A stretch of 64,000 bases of DNA from MGNI01 sp964353875 (GTDB lineage: Bacteria; Chloroflexota; Anaerolineae; Anaerolineales; E44-bin32): the NCBI GenBank assembly GCA_964353875.1, contig CAYGXU010000004.1:1-64000 (forward strand), written 5' to 3'. Position numbers and translations under genes: made by a program. The notes under the pieces are model-generated. The model was given only the letters and a program-made list of their open reading frames with translations. It was not told where the DNA came from and made no database searches. This document shows, in pieces, positions 1-9,279 of this stretch (its first letter is position 1; the number at the start of each line of letters is the position of its first letter).

Positions 1-304
1 CCGTGCTATAAAAGTTCTGCCGCTCCCCGGACGCGATCTTATAGGCATCCGTATCGGTCATTCCAAAGACCGGCTTGGCCAGCGCCAGCTGCACCTTATA
101 GTACCTGTTGGAACTGATTTCGATATTGAACTTGGGTGACGCAGTACGGGTGTACTCACTCGCCTCAGGCGTGATCACCGGCCTGCTGTCATCCGCGGCC
201 ATCCCGTTGGTCATTCCAACCACCGATGCGATGATCGCCATGAGGACAAATACATAGATTGTGGATTTCAAATATCGTGTGATCTCTCGGCCTTGGATGT
301 TCAT
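1..304 (-). CDS. Secreted protein of unknown function, N-terminal part (runs off the window)
   Basis: Only the first 101 codons are present; the frame is open to base 1. The ATG at 304 has an AGGAGC ribosome binding site about 8 bases upstream. The protein begins with a basic stretch and a hydrophobic segment (about residues 12-36, ending in a MAA-like cleavage site), so it is probably exported. The mature part contains the string DAYKIASGERQNFYS around residues 86-100. A relic at 9057-9246 carries a clearly related string, so this family has occurred at least twice in the region. I do not recognise the domain. The gene is on the same strand as the three large secreted proteins that follow and probably belongs to the same surface or secretion gene set. 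Confidence 0.7.
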   Translation of the reverse strand, partial: MNIQGREITRYLKSTIYVFVLMAIIASVVGMTNGMAADDSRPVITPEASEYTRTASPKFNIEISSNRYYKVQLALAKPVFGMTDTDAYKIASGERQNFYST

Positions 305-679
305 GATCCTTGCTCCTATTTTTCCCTTCGCTAGGGATTTTCTCGATCGATAATGAGAGAAAAATGCTGGCTTGAGTACTTCACGAAAGGGCAGAAAATC
401 CCGCTTATGATCAGTTTCCCAACTTGATTGGACCTAAGGATCATGGATCGACACTTCTAAATAATCTCCTTTCTTTCGCTAAAAGCATTCTGCAATAGCT
501 CAGGCTCACTCCCGGTGCTATCACCTTGAATCTTAGAGTGTCTTTCCTCCCCTCTCAATGGTCCGCTGGTACTTCTTAGCCTTCCTCGGAGTGGTACATT
601 AGTCATGGATCGGAAGTACTGGCTTCCAACGTGTAAGCTACCTCAGCCAGAATCAAACACATCCCGCCCTTAAATGCAG
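305..679. other. Non-coding spacer
   Basis: No open frame with a ribosome binding site is visible. The part next to base 304 must hold the promoter of the partial secreted gene, but no convincing -35/-10 pair stands out. The other end is the 3' flank of the phospholipase-like gene and its terminator hairpin. Confidence 0.5.
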
Positions 680-699
680 CAGCCCCTCGCGGGGCTGCC
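680..699 (-). terminator. Hairpin terminator after the phospholipase-like/SLH gene
   Basis: An 8-bp perfect stem (680-687 with 692-699) and a 4-base loop lie 33 bases beyond the stop codon at 733. The tail on the minus strand is only weakly T-rich (tgcatttaa). Hairpins with the same CAGCCCC/GGGGCTG core occur at 4141-4166 and 11728-11750 behind other members of this gene group, which supports a shared terminator type. Confidence 0.6.
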
Positions 700-732
700 A
701 ATCTTCTCCTCTTTGGCGATAAAACATATCTG

Positions 733-3696
733 CTATTCCACCAGCTTAACTTGTAACGCAAAGTACATCATGCAGGCCATCGTAGCGCGATCAATCATCT
801 TTTCCGGTTCGAAAACCATGTTCTCCATATCCGTATCACAGTCCTGGATCAAGCCGTCCTGTAAGGCCTGCTCCACCCAGGCAAATTGCCAATTACGTTC
901 ACCCGCCTCATTGTACTTGGGGACATCATTAAAGGAGGGATTCTCCGGCTCAATTGGTTGGACATCCACTCCACGATGGATCTTCACCGCAAAGACCGCC
1001 ATCTGGATGCGCGATACGCCTGCCGTGGGACAATACAACAGCGGATCATTGCTACATCCAGCTGTCATCCCCAGTTCATCGAATTCCGCCACCCATTTGT
1101 AATCCCATTTCCCCTCCAGCATATCTTGATAGCTCACAATTCTTCCTTCCTCAGGCATATAGCCGGGCTGATCGGGATGGAAAGAGCGCACCAGGACAAC
1201 CGCCACCTCCGAACGGGACAAAAGGCCATAAGGGCAGAATTCCAAACTATCCCCCTTCTCACATCCGGAAATATAGCCAAGGTTGTAAAGGTACTCGATG
1301 TATCCCTTCGCCCAATGGTCTGAAGCTACGTCGACGAAGACAGTTTCCTGTGTAGGAGGCATAGGATCTGATGACTTCTTTAGATTGAGTACAACGAAAT
1401 CATCCGAACTGTATCCCAAAGAATCCGTCCCTTTTACATATACCCTTACCGCATCAATCGCCATGAGCGGCGCAGCCAGCTTCGTGCTGCCTCCTTCCCC
1501 GAACGCACTTCCACTTGAGACAAGGCTGATGCGCAGTTCGCAATAGTTGGCAGAGGCATCATAGATGTACCCATTCTGACATCCTCCAAGCATCTCATAT
1601 TGCACATTGACGCTCTGAGGGAAGATCTGCCACTCCAATTGCATGTGTCGTCCATAGGAATTCTGCAAATTCAATCTAACAACGGAGCCACTGGGATACT
1701 CAGACAAATTCGGTTCAGGTGCCAACTCCACATGCGCTAACCATTCCATCGAGATGGCGCTGATCGGATCGGACCAGGCGCTGGGTTGGTTGGCGCCGCT
1801 GATGCCGCGCATTCGGTAGGTGTATTCTTGATCCTGCTTCAGACAACGGTAGTAATTATCCCCACAGCTCAGATCTCCATGGTGCTGGAAATAGCCATCC
1901 AAATTGATTCCGCAGGAGCCTCCGCAGGCCTGCCACGTGCCCCCACTATCCTCCGAAACCTCGATCTCGTATTTCGTGTACGCTTGGCCGGCCTCATCGA
2001 AGCCCGGATACCACTTGACCTCCATCCCCGGTCCTTCCTTCTTGCCCGATCCCACTGGCCATTCGAAATCGAAAAGCTTGGGATAAGCGTCGGTCAGGAC
2101 GGGCTGACCGATGGATGGCTCCAGCCGGAAATAGGGCAGGATCATTAATGATTGTGCTTTGTCATTGAAAGCATTATCGGCAAGTGAGGGGTCATCGGCA
2201 GTGAATTTTATGCTCTGACCAGTGAGGTTATTGCCGCTGAAGAGAAACACACGTGCGTTGCGCACTTCAATCGAGCTGATCTTGGCCGTCATCCAGGTGA
2301 GGTCGTTGATGATCAGCGGTTCACAAGGTTTATTCGGATAGGGTGTGCAGGTCAGGGATAGGCTGCGGATATATTCCGGGCTATCACTGTCAGTGCTGTT
2401 GTAATTGACATGCTTATAAAGCACCACACGATAGCTATACCGACCGATGGCATCTGTATCCGTAATGGCGTTGGGATCTTGTGCCAGAATCTCAAACTGT
2501 CGCATGGCAGATTGCAGCACCCATTTAATGGTTTCCTGTGTGGCGCGATCGAGCATAGAGAGCAGGGCGCGTTCTGTATTCGGAGCCAGGGTCCAGGTGA
2601 GATCATAGTCTATATCGCCATACTCGCCGTCATGCCAATATCGGCTCCAGAAGGGCGCTTTTGTGGCATGCTCGATCGTCCAATTGCGCAGCCAATCGGC
2701 GTATTCCCAAGGGTTTTTGTATCCGGGATCTTGCATTTCATTGCGCACATCCTGAGTCTCTAGAACGAAAACTGTAAATCGTGTATATTGAACGGAGCCA
2801 CTCCCCGGACGTCGATAGGAGACTTTAAGAGTTGTATTCGGCGCGAAGGAATCAGGCCACGTAATCGCTTCAGAATTTGTTTCGCCCAACTTTGGCGTTT
2901 CGAATGACACCCATGTGCTGACGCCATTTACAAGCCTTTGGTATTCAAACTTGAGGTAAACTGCTGACCTGCCGAACGGATAATCCAGCTCGACCCGCAC
3001 TTTGCCAGCAGCGGGAGCTTGCAGGTTGGTCTGGAAAAGCTCAACCCAATCGTTTTGACCGGCCTTTAGCCCAATTTCTAAGTAATCGTCATCACCATGA
3101 TCATCGACATCCAGGATGTTCTTGCCAGGATGATTGGTGCTGTCCGGCTTTTTATAGTAATCGTAATCCAAATCCAAGTTGTTAAAGGCAAGGTACTCAA
3201 AGTTATCTATTCCTGTAATGCCCCCATGCATGACGTCGTAGGCGTGTGCCGGGGTGCTCATATCCTCGATGATGTGGATTAATGAACCGAGATAAAAGTA
3301 GGCTGCCCCCAGCTCAGCGACATCCTTGTACTTGACGTAATGGCGATAATGATCCATCGCCGTCTGCCAATAGTATTCGGGATGGTTATTGCCGGCGTTA
3401 TTGCCGACCGCCATCCGGTAATATTGCTCGGGGAAGGTTGATTCCACAGGACGAGTCTGTGAATGGACCGTCTCGTTGACAGAGCCATCCTGCAATTCGG
3501 ACATAAACGACTTCAGCTCGCCATATTTTGCTGGATTTTCCTGATACAAAGCGTTAATCGCATCCCGCAGGAATTGCCAGTGACTGGCAGTGCCTTTGGG
3601 AATGCTATCCCAGGCATAAGCAGGATCGACTCCCCATTGAAGAAAGAGTGGGAGAAGGAAGGCCATGATAACCAAAACGGTGATGCTACGTTTCAT
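733..3696 (-). CDS. Secreted zinc-phospholipase-C-like protein with C-terminal SLH repeats
   Basis: The protein has 987 residues. A signal peptide (1-28, ending AYA) would leave tryptophan 29 as the mature N-terminus. Zinc-dependent phospholipase C enzymes use an N-terminal Trp as a metal ligand, and the following SHW (His39) and H-x3-D-x5-H motif (His141, Asp145, His151) fit the same fold, so residues 29 to about 190 are probably a metallo-phospholipase-like domain. Residues about 522-785 are a beta-rich cassette shared with the proteins at 4299-8567 and 9280-11286. Residues about 786-987 form three SLH-type repeats with paired cysteines, which would anchor the protein to the cell wall or S-layer. 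The start is set by AGGAG 8 bases before the ATG. Lipase activity is inferred from motifs; a structural or adhesive role is possible. Confidence 0.75.
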   Translation of the reverse strand: MKRSITVLVIMAFLLPLFLQWGVDPAYAWDSIPKGTASHWQFLRDAINALYQENPAKYGELKSFMSELQDGSVNETVHSQTRPVESTFPEQYYRMAVGNNAGNNHPEYYWQTAMDHYRHYVKYKDVAELGAAYFYLGSLIHIIEDMSTPAHAYDVMHGGITGIDNFEYLAFNNLDLDYDYYKKPDSTNHPGKNILDVDDHGDDDYLEIGLKAGQNDWVELFQTNLQAPAAGKVRVELDYPFGRSAVYLKFEYQRLVNGVSTWVSFETPKLGETNSEAITWPDSFAPNTTLKVSYRRPGSGSVQYTRFTVFVLETQDVRNEMQDPGYKNPWEYADWLRNWTIEHATKAPFWSRYWHDGEYGDIDYDLTWTLAPNTERALLSMLDRATQETIKWVLQSAMRQFEILAQDPNAITDTDAIGRYSYRVVLYKHVNYNSTDSDSPEYIRSLSLTCTPYPNKPCEPLIINDLTWMTAKISSIEVRNARVFLFSGNNLTGQSIKFTADDPSLADNAFNDKAQSLMILPYFRLEPSIGQPVLTDAYPKLFDFEWPVGSGKKEGPGMEVKWYPGFDEAGQAYTKYEIEVSEDSGGTWQACGGSCGINLDGYFQHHGDLSCGDNYYRCLKQDQEYTYRMRGISGANQPSAWSDPISAISMEWLAHVELAPEPNLSEYPSGSVVRLNLQNSYGRHMQLEWQIFPQSVNVQYEMLGGCQNGYIYDASANYCELRISLVSSGSAFGEGGSTKLAAPLMAIDAVRVYVKGTDSLGYSSDDFVVLNLKKSSDPMPPTQETVFVDVASDHWAKGYIEYLYNLGYISGCEKGDSLEFCPYGLLSRSEVAVVLVRSFHPDQPGYMPEEGRIVSYQDMLEGKWDYKWVAEFDELGMTAGCSNDPLLYCPTAGVSRIQMAVFAVKIHRGVDVQPIEPENPSFNDVPKYNEAGERNWQFAWVEQALQDGLIQDCDTDMENMVFEPEKMIDRATMACMMYFALQVKLVE

Positions 3697-4140
3697 GATG
3701 CTACTCCTGGATGAATGTACATTTCTGTTCTTAAGAGATCCTTTGGCAGGCGTTGCTTTACTACGAAAATAATCTCAATGCCTGCCTTCAGGCAAACAAT
3801 TTATCTCTTGTCTGCCTTCTCGATCCGCTTCCCTTCGACCGGCCTTGCTGCTTCAGATAAAAATGGCATTGCTGATCTTGATTATCTATAACGAATGATC
3901 GCCACTCTTGTTACAGCCGGTGGGGATCTAATCCTGATCCACGTTCCCCATCGACTTCCGCTTCATAGTTTCCGTCTTTCCTTACGCATCCTATAGCAAT
4001 CCCAATCCGCGGTAAAGGTATCTTTGGTACTATCGAGGATGTTTTCAAGGGGTACATCGGTCATAGGTCGCAATTCCTACTCTTGGCCTCACCTGACTTG
4101 CACCTTATCTAAATGACCACGAATTGCCTGATTTACAAAG
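3697..4140. other. Non-coding spacer between two secreted-protein genes
   Basis: No credible gene is seen on either strand. It contains a small inverted repeat (TGCCTG/CAGGCA near 3780-3797) upstream of the phospholipase-like gene, and should hold that gene's promoter. No strong promoter pair was found. Confidence 0.4.
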
Positions 4141-4166
4141 ACAACAGCCCCTTGCGGGGCTGTTGT
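4141..4166 (-). terminator. Hairpin terminator after the 1422-residue protease gene
   Basis: A perfect 11-bp stem (4141-4151 with 4156-4166) with loop ttgc, about 130 bases past the stop at 4299. On the minus strand it is followed by ctttgtaaat. The same GC core as the hairpin at 680-699. Confidence 0.65.
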
Positions 4167-4298
4167 CCTCGTTCTCCTATCATAAACGAGCCTCCCTTAC
4201 CTCACGGCCGGCATCCTCTTCCAGGGTCGCTAGAACAAGAAGGTAATCAGCACTTCAGTGATGGGTTCATTCGGTCGAAAGATTATCGCTGAGGTCCT

Positions 4299-7200
4299 CT
4301 ATGAAACTTCCGTTGATGGATCAGGGTCGGATTTTTCTTGTTTGAAGTTCAAGAAGACCTCATCCCAGGATGAGAAGCCATCACCCAATGTATCCGTACC
4401 GGTTACGAGCACTTTGATACTTGGAACAGGCTCTAGCAATCTCATTCCCCAACTCCTATTTGAATAGACAACGTCCGTATCAGAAGTCTTGTAGATTTGA
4501 AGTTTACAAGTTACGGCATTTTTATTTTGCAGCCCCCCGCTCTGGCAAGTATTATCGAGGATCGTATAGGTTGCACTGGAATAGGCAATCAGATCCCACT
4601 TCACAGCCAAATCCTTCCCATGGGTTTTCTCCAAATCAAGATTCAACGTCACAACTGCTCCGTTTGAATAAGGCCCTGGATCAGGGCGGGCTGTCAGTTC
4701 GAGATGCGCAGGCCATTCCATCGAGGTTGCAGAGATGATGTTCGACCAATCCGTAACAGGACTTAAAGCAGCGTTCAGGGCGCGCATGCGATAGGCGTAG
4801 CTCTTATTGCGTTCCAGGCATCGATAAAAGCCATGACCGCAGGCAAGCGTCCCATGATGCTGGATGAAGCCATTCAGGTTATAACCACAAGTGCTGCATG
4901 CCTGCCAGGCAGCGCCCCCATCCTCGGAGATCTGAATCTCGTATTTGCTTGCCTCTGGATGGAAACTTGGTGAGAAAGTGACTTCCATTCCAGGGCCAAG
5001 CAGTTGGCCTGATCCCACCGGCCACTCATCAAGGTAGAGCTTAGAATAGGCGCTCTCTAAAATTGGTGGTCCATATAAAGGCCTCAGTTCAAATGGTCTT
5101 ATTTCACCACCAATCAAGCTTACCCCACGCAGATCATAAACATTATTCGCCTGGATACGCAATACATCCCCGCTCTTGAGGCATTGATCCGGAGGATATC
5201 GAGACCACAGAAGCCGTCCCGTGCCAGACTCCCGTTTGTTGATATAGACCTCAATGTACTCAGATCCGCCGCATTTCGAACGAAAATCAAGCGGAGAGAC
5301 AATATACCCACCTCCCAGAACTTTATAGTCCTGGTATTTCTGTACAAAACTACGAATCCCTTCGAACCTTAGAACCTGGCACTTCGTTCCACTCCCGACA
5401 CAATTTTCATCTTCGGTTTCTTCATGGGAGACATCCCACTGAACAGGATTCCTGCCATCCTTCAAGGCACAGATGATATTGATATCCCAATCCTCGCCCT
5501 CATTGTGAGTACGGAAATCAGCACGAATATGCCAGTTGCCATTTTGTTCATACATATAGGCAGCGAGAAGATTATTGTCACTGTTCGTAAATCTATCTTC
5601 ATTAATATCTCCCTGTCGTGCTGCAAAACCAGTTACGCCGCAGACATAGTCATCGACTGCAAACCCTGTATCAATCGCTCTATCTACTCCAACATTGTCT
5701 CCCAAATCAAAATATTCCTTGAGAAAGAATGGCTTACCAGGAACCGGTCCATCGAGCGAAGCGATGGCTTGATTAAGACACAATAAATCAATATCCCACT
5801 TTATCCTTCGATCCTTTTTTGTAAACCAATACACTTTACCCTCATTGTGGTTGGCAAAATCAGCAATTAGCTGCCAACTCCCTTTGGATCGGTCTAAATA
5901 CATTTCAATGATGTCATGCGTCCCATTTTCATTGATATCACCATTCTTCGCTAAGAAACCTGCTATGCTGCATGCCTTTTGGCCAAGGGCGATACCCGTA
6001 TTTGTAATGACATCGTCATCAAGATTAGTATATCGATTTAATGAGGCTACCTCCTTTTTCACACATAGAACATTAATTGTCCATTTTTCAGGTCTATCCT
6101 CCCATTGATAGTCGACGACCAACAAATATCGGTTCCACGTGTTGAAATCCACCATCAGCTGGTATTCATTATTGAAAGATCGCAGAAAGACTGCTATCGT
6201 GTCTGCAGGATCAAACTCATAATAGACCTCACCGATATCACCCCCTTGTGCTTGATACCCAACAACCCCACACATATACTCTTTTGAGGAGACTCCAAGA
6301 GGGATATATTTCTGAAATGGAAGAGGAAGCTTTTCCAATTCACCGTAGACTGTCCCCAAGAAGGAATAAGAATTAATAGGAGTTACCGTCATCTTTGGAG
6401 CTTCCTTTACAGTAAATGTCCTGGTCTCTTCCTTGGTTTCTCCATTCGGAAATTTCGCAACTACACGGATTTGATGCCCGCCCTTATTCTCTTCCAATGC
6501 TTTCCAATAGAAAACCCAATCCTTCCCATCCCTAATTAGGCCGACCTTATAACGATCAAAATAGAGCTCTACATTCTGAGCATTTGGCGCTTTGATCCTA
6601 ATTTCCATTTGCTGATTAATATAGACCACATCTGGCAAAGTAATCTCGAAAATCTCTTCATTATCTCCACTCGCGATTACATTGATCTCCGCTCTAGCCA
6701 TTTCGATATTATCTTTATTCTTGGCAATAGCAGTAAGACGGTAGCGTTGTTCCGTTACGCCAGTAGGTGGTTGGGGCTTCCATTTTAAGACCCACTTTCC
6801 GGATCCTGGCTCGCTTTCTCCCATAAAACCGCCAGCGCCAAAATCACTGGGCGAGATATCTAAGAGAACACTAGCAACATCGAAATCTTTTGTATCACTC
6901 GCTTCCACCTCAACTTGAATTGTCTCCCCAATGACGAGGTCATTCTGTTCATCTGTAGGATTTAAAAATGTTACAGCAACTGGTTCAATTGGTCTCACAG
7001 TTATGTTCGCATCAGCTGAATTCGTTATCTTGCTTTCACTAAATGTGGCCTCCGCAATAAAGAGATACTCTCCTTCTTCCTCAGGTACAGCCCAATTTAA
7101 TAGCCATAACAAATTTCTTGAGTTATAGGCGGACATATCTAGTTCTTCGATCAGCATTTCCTTTTCTTCAAATATTTGGAATATTTGAAGCTTCACTCCA

Positions 7201-8567
7201 ACAGCTGGCGGAGAGGTCTGGACCTCTATTCTGTACGTCGTTCCTATGATCAGTGAGTCACCATCAGCAGGATGAGTAATCCAGGCATAACCAAGCTCTT
7301 CTTTATAGAGATGAGGTTTAACCTTAGGCCAGATCAAGTCCATACGCACACTTGAGTTCAAGGGGCCGCTCATATGGTGGAGACCGATGGCTGTATGTGA
7401 TGCGCGCGCTAACAAGGGTGCTCCCGAGCTGCCCCCTTCTGAATCACAATAGTATCCAATATCCGTATCTTTTCCCACACCATCTATGACCGCATCATCA
7501 ACCCTGCAAACATTGCCCACATTCATATCGCTCTCGATGCCGAACTTCTTCGGAGCGCCACCTGGGTGAGCCGGGATATAGATCTCTTCATTTCGGATGG
7601 CTTGGCGAGGATTCAGCTCGATAGAACCAAAGCTGGATATGGTTTCTGGATCCATGACCGTGAAAAGAGCAAAATCGAGCTTCTTGTCATCAATCAGCAA
7701 CGCATTCCCCAATACCTTCGTAACATCGGCGATGTCCTCTTTTCCACATGTTATCGCTTGATAATTGAACCAGATTTCGGCAGCATCCAAATCCTCTTGA
7801 TTGGAGATGCAATGTTCGTTGGTCATCATCGTATTTTCGCGCGGTCCAACCCGCCATGCGGTGCATTCGCGCTCTCCATCATCAAGCAAAAGCTTGGCCA
7901 CCGCATGCGATCGTTCGTATTCCGTGGGATGAGAGGACTGATAGCAGACAACATCCCTGAGGTCATTCTTGCCATGGATGGTTTCGATCCCCTGGAAATC
8001 ACCGTTCGATTCGCCAGGGCGAACGACCGCATTTCCTCGCGTATATTGATCGATCACAATCCCATATTGCTGCAACTCCGCCTCTGATAAACCCAGCTCG
8101 TTGATATCGGTTTGTGAATGAAGTTCAATGATGACCGTATCGCCCATTACCGACATGGCCCAAAACCCTTCCCCATCAGCGTTGCCGGAATCAGAAGCTT
8201 TTGGATAGGTATACACTTCAGTCCCCATTGCGTTGGATACCGTGACATAATCCCTCTCCAGCAGGCGCAAGGAGGCAAAATGGACTTTCATGAAGGCAGC
8301 TTCAGGATAGTAGATGCTCTGCAAGAGGCTATCTTCATCAAGGTAAGTGATATGGATATCGGCGCTCTCGATCTCGCCTGCTTTGGCAGGTCCGGACTGT
8401 TGAGTTGAGTTTGAAAAATAGGTCAGGTCATCTGGTACGGCTTGCGCTGCATGTACAAAGATGTCCAAAGAGGAACTTTCTCCGCTCAGTATAATAATTC
8501 CAACAAGAATTACGAGGAAAGAGATCAAATAGGGGACAACTTTCAGTTGATGTTTGACGCTGTTCAT
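4299..8567 (-). CDS. Large secreted trypsin-like serine protease with Ig-like domains and three internal repeats
   Basis: 1422 residues with a signal peptide (about 1-42, ending AQA). A trypsin-like domain lies at roughly 205-425: TNEHC carries the catalytic His (His252), LDFALFT the Asp, and GGSSGAP the Ser. Two or more Ig-like beta modules follow. Then come three copies of an unrecognised 75-residue unit starting near residues 764, 866 and 974, each with the pattern C-x2-(A/V)G(Y/F), GDI, a W/Y-x-(I/L)-x-(V/A)DF core and a late cysteine. Residues about 1160-1422 are the cassette shared with both neighbouring secreted proteins. GGGAGG sits 7 bases before the ATG. Unlike the protein at 733-3696 it has no SLH repeats; it stops where those would begin. 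The likely role is extracellular proteolysis or adhesion; the substrate is unknown. Confidence 0.75.
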   Translation of the reverse strand: MNSVKHQLKVVPYLISFLVILVGIIILSGESSSLDIFVHAAQAVPDDLTYFSNSTQQSGPAKAGEIESADIHITYLDEDSLLQSIYYPEAAFMKVHFASLRLLERDYVTVSNAMGTEVYTYPKASDSGNADGEGFWAMSVMGDTVIIELHSQTDINELGLSEAELQQYGIVIDQYTRGNAVVRPGESNGDFQGIETIHGKNDLRDVVCYQSSHPTEYERSHAVAKLLLDDGERECTAWRVGPRENTMMTNEHCISNQEDLDAAEIWFNYQAITCGKEDIADVTKVLGNALLIDDKKLDFALFTVMDPETISSFGSIELNPRQAIRNEEIYIPAHPGGAPKKFGIESDMNVGNVCRVDDAVIDGVGKDTDIGYYCDSEGGSSGAPLLARASHTAIGLHHMSGPLNSSVRMDLIWPKVKPHLYKEELGYAWITHPADGDSLIIGTTYRIEVQTSPPAVGVKLQIFQIFEEKEMLIEELDMSAYNSRNLLWLLNWAVPEEEGEYLFIAEATFSESKITNSADANITVRPIEPVAVTFLNPTDEQNDLVIGETIQVEVEASDTKDFDVASVLLDISPSDFGAGGFMGESEPGSGKWVLKWKPQPPTGVTEQRYRLTAIAKNKDNIEMARAEINVIASGDNEEIFEITLPDVVYINQQMEIRIKAPNAQNVELYFDRYKVGLIRDGKDWVFYWKALEENKGGHQIRVVAKFPNGETKEETRTFTVKEAPKMTVTPINSYSFLGTVYGELEKLPLPFQKYIPLGVSSKEYMCGVVGYQAQGGDIGEVYYEFDPADTIAVFLRSFNNEYQLMVDFNTWNRYLLVVDYQWEDRPEKWTINVLCVKKEVASLNRYTNLDDDVITNTGIALGQKACSIAGFLAKNGDINENGTHDIIEMYLDRSKGSWQLIADFANHNEGKVYWFTKKDRRIKWDIDLLCLNQAIASLDGPVPGKPFFLKEYFDLGDNVGVDRAIDTGFAVDDYVCGVTGFAARQGDINEDRFTNSDNNLLAAYMYEQNGNWHIRADFRTHNEGEDWDINIICALKDGRNPVQWDVSHEETEDENCVGSGTKCQVLRFEGIRSFVQKYQDYKVLGGGYIVSPLDFRSKCGGSEYIEVYINKRESGTGRLLWSRYPPDQCLKSGDVLRIQANNVYDLRGVSLIGGEIRPFELRPLYGPPILESAYSKLYLDEWPVGSGQLLGPGMEVTFSPSFHPEASKYEIQISEDGGAAWQACSTCGYNLNGFIQHHGTLACGHGFYRCLERNKSYAYRMRALNAALSPVTDWSNIISATSMEWPAHLELTARPDPGPYSNGAVVTLNLDLEKTHGKDLAVKWDLIAYSSATYTILDNTCQSGGLQNKNAVTCKLQIYKTSDTDVVYSNRSWGMRLLEPVPSIKVLVTGTDTLGDGFSSWDEVFLNFKQEKSDPDPSTEVS

Positions 8568-9056
8568 TTTATTCCTCCCTTTATATGATTTGCACGTTTA
8601 GTAATGGGATTTCTACCGGCCTATGCTCTTCTCCATATTGCTTGGCAAATCTCGATGGAGCCACAGTCAGATGCTTCTTATGGCTCTTTTCCGCTGATAC
8701 CTGCAAAATATGGGATCGTTGCATGGATCATAGTCCGCAATGCCAAAATAGATCATGACATCATCAGGACACAAGACTGGATAAGTTTAAGTCCATCATC
8801 TTAGATCCTCCCTCCGGCTCAAATCGTTTGATCGCTACTTGTGAATGCCTGATTGGATTACCAATAAGGCACTGTTTGTTGTTACACAGCATAATTAACG
8901 AATTATGTGTAAGTTTGTTACAAAATGGGGATTATGGATCGGTTGTGGGGCTATTGTCAGCCGTCAGAATGACTATCAGATGGTCTGAAAATGCGCTACG
9001 ACGAATTCCTACTTCTCTATCTGCAATATCTGGCTTGATGTCTGAGCGCCATCATA
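8568..9056. other. Non-coding spacer with a small inverted repeat
   Basis: No supported gene. A perfect 7-bp inverted repeat with a 4-base centre (CATAATT/AATTATG, 8890-8907) lies in an AT-rich patch and could be an operator or hairpin. The end near 8567 must carry the promoter of the large protease. Confidence 0.4.
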
Positions 9057-9246
9057 TTAATCGATAAAGTTCATTTTGTTGCCCCTCTGCAGCATATAGA
9101 TATCCGGAAATTGTCTCACTTTTAGGCAGAGCCTGGGCATGTCTTCAAAGAAGAGAGGGGCTTTCGTCAGAAGACCGTTCGCCCCTCCCAGTACATCAAG
9201 AAATTTGCTCTTTCCTACAGTTATCTTATATGCATCCGGCTGGCCA
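9057..9246 (-). pseudogene. Relic of a secreted protein related to the one at 1-304
   Basis: An open stretch on the minus strand reads QPDAYKITVGKSKFLD and continues about 47 residues to a stop at 9057-9059. The start of this string matches DTDAYKIASGERQNFYS of the partial protein at the window start (shared DAYKI, then xxG, then an F three or four residues on). It has no start codon or ribosome binding site of its own. It lies directly downstream of, and out of frame with, the protease gene that ends at 9280. I read it as the surviving fragment of a deleted paralogue. Confidence 0.45.
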
Positions 9247-9279
9247 CAATCCCTCCAAGATAGCTGAGAAGACGATTTT

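Noticed and set aside
886..1323. Long plus-strand open frames opposite the secreted genes (also at 2410, 5424, 7566 and 9649)
   Set aside because: They lie antisense to well-supported coding sequence with signal peptides and catalytic motifs, and have no start signals of their own.
8890..8907. Perfect inverted repeat CATAATT/AATTATG as an operator
   Set aside because: It is short, AT-rich and not next to an identified promoter. Chance is a sufficient explanation without comparative data.
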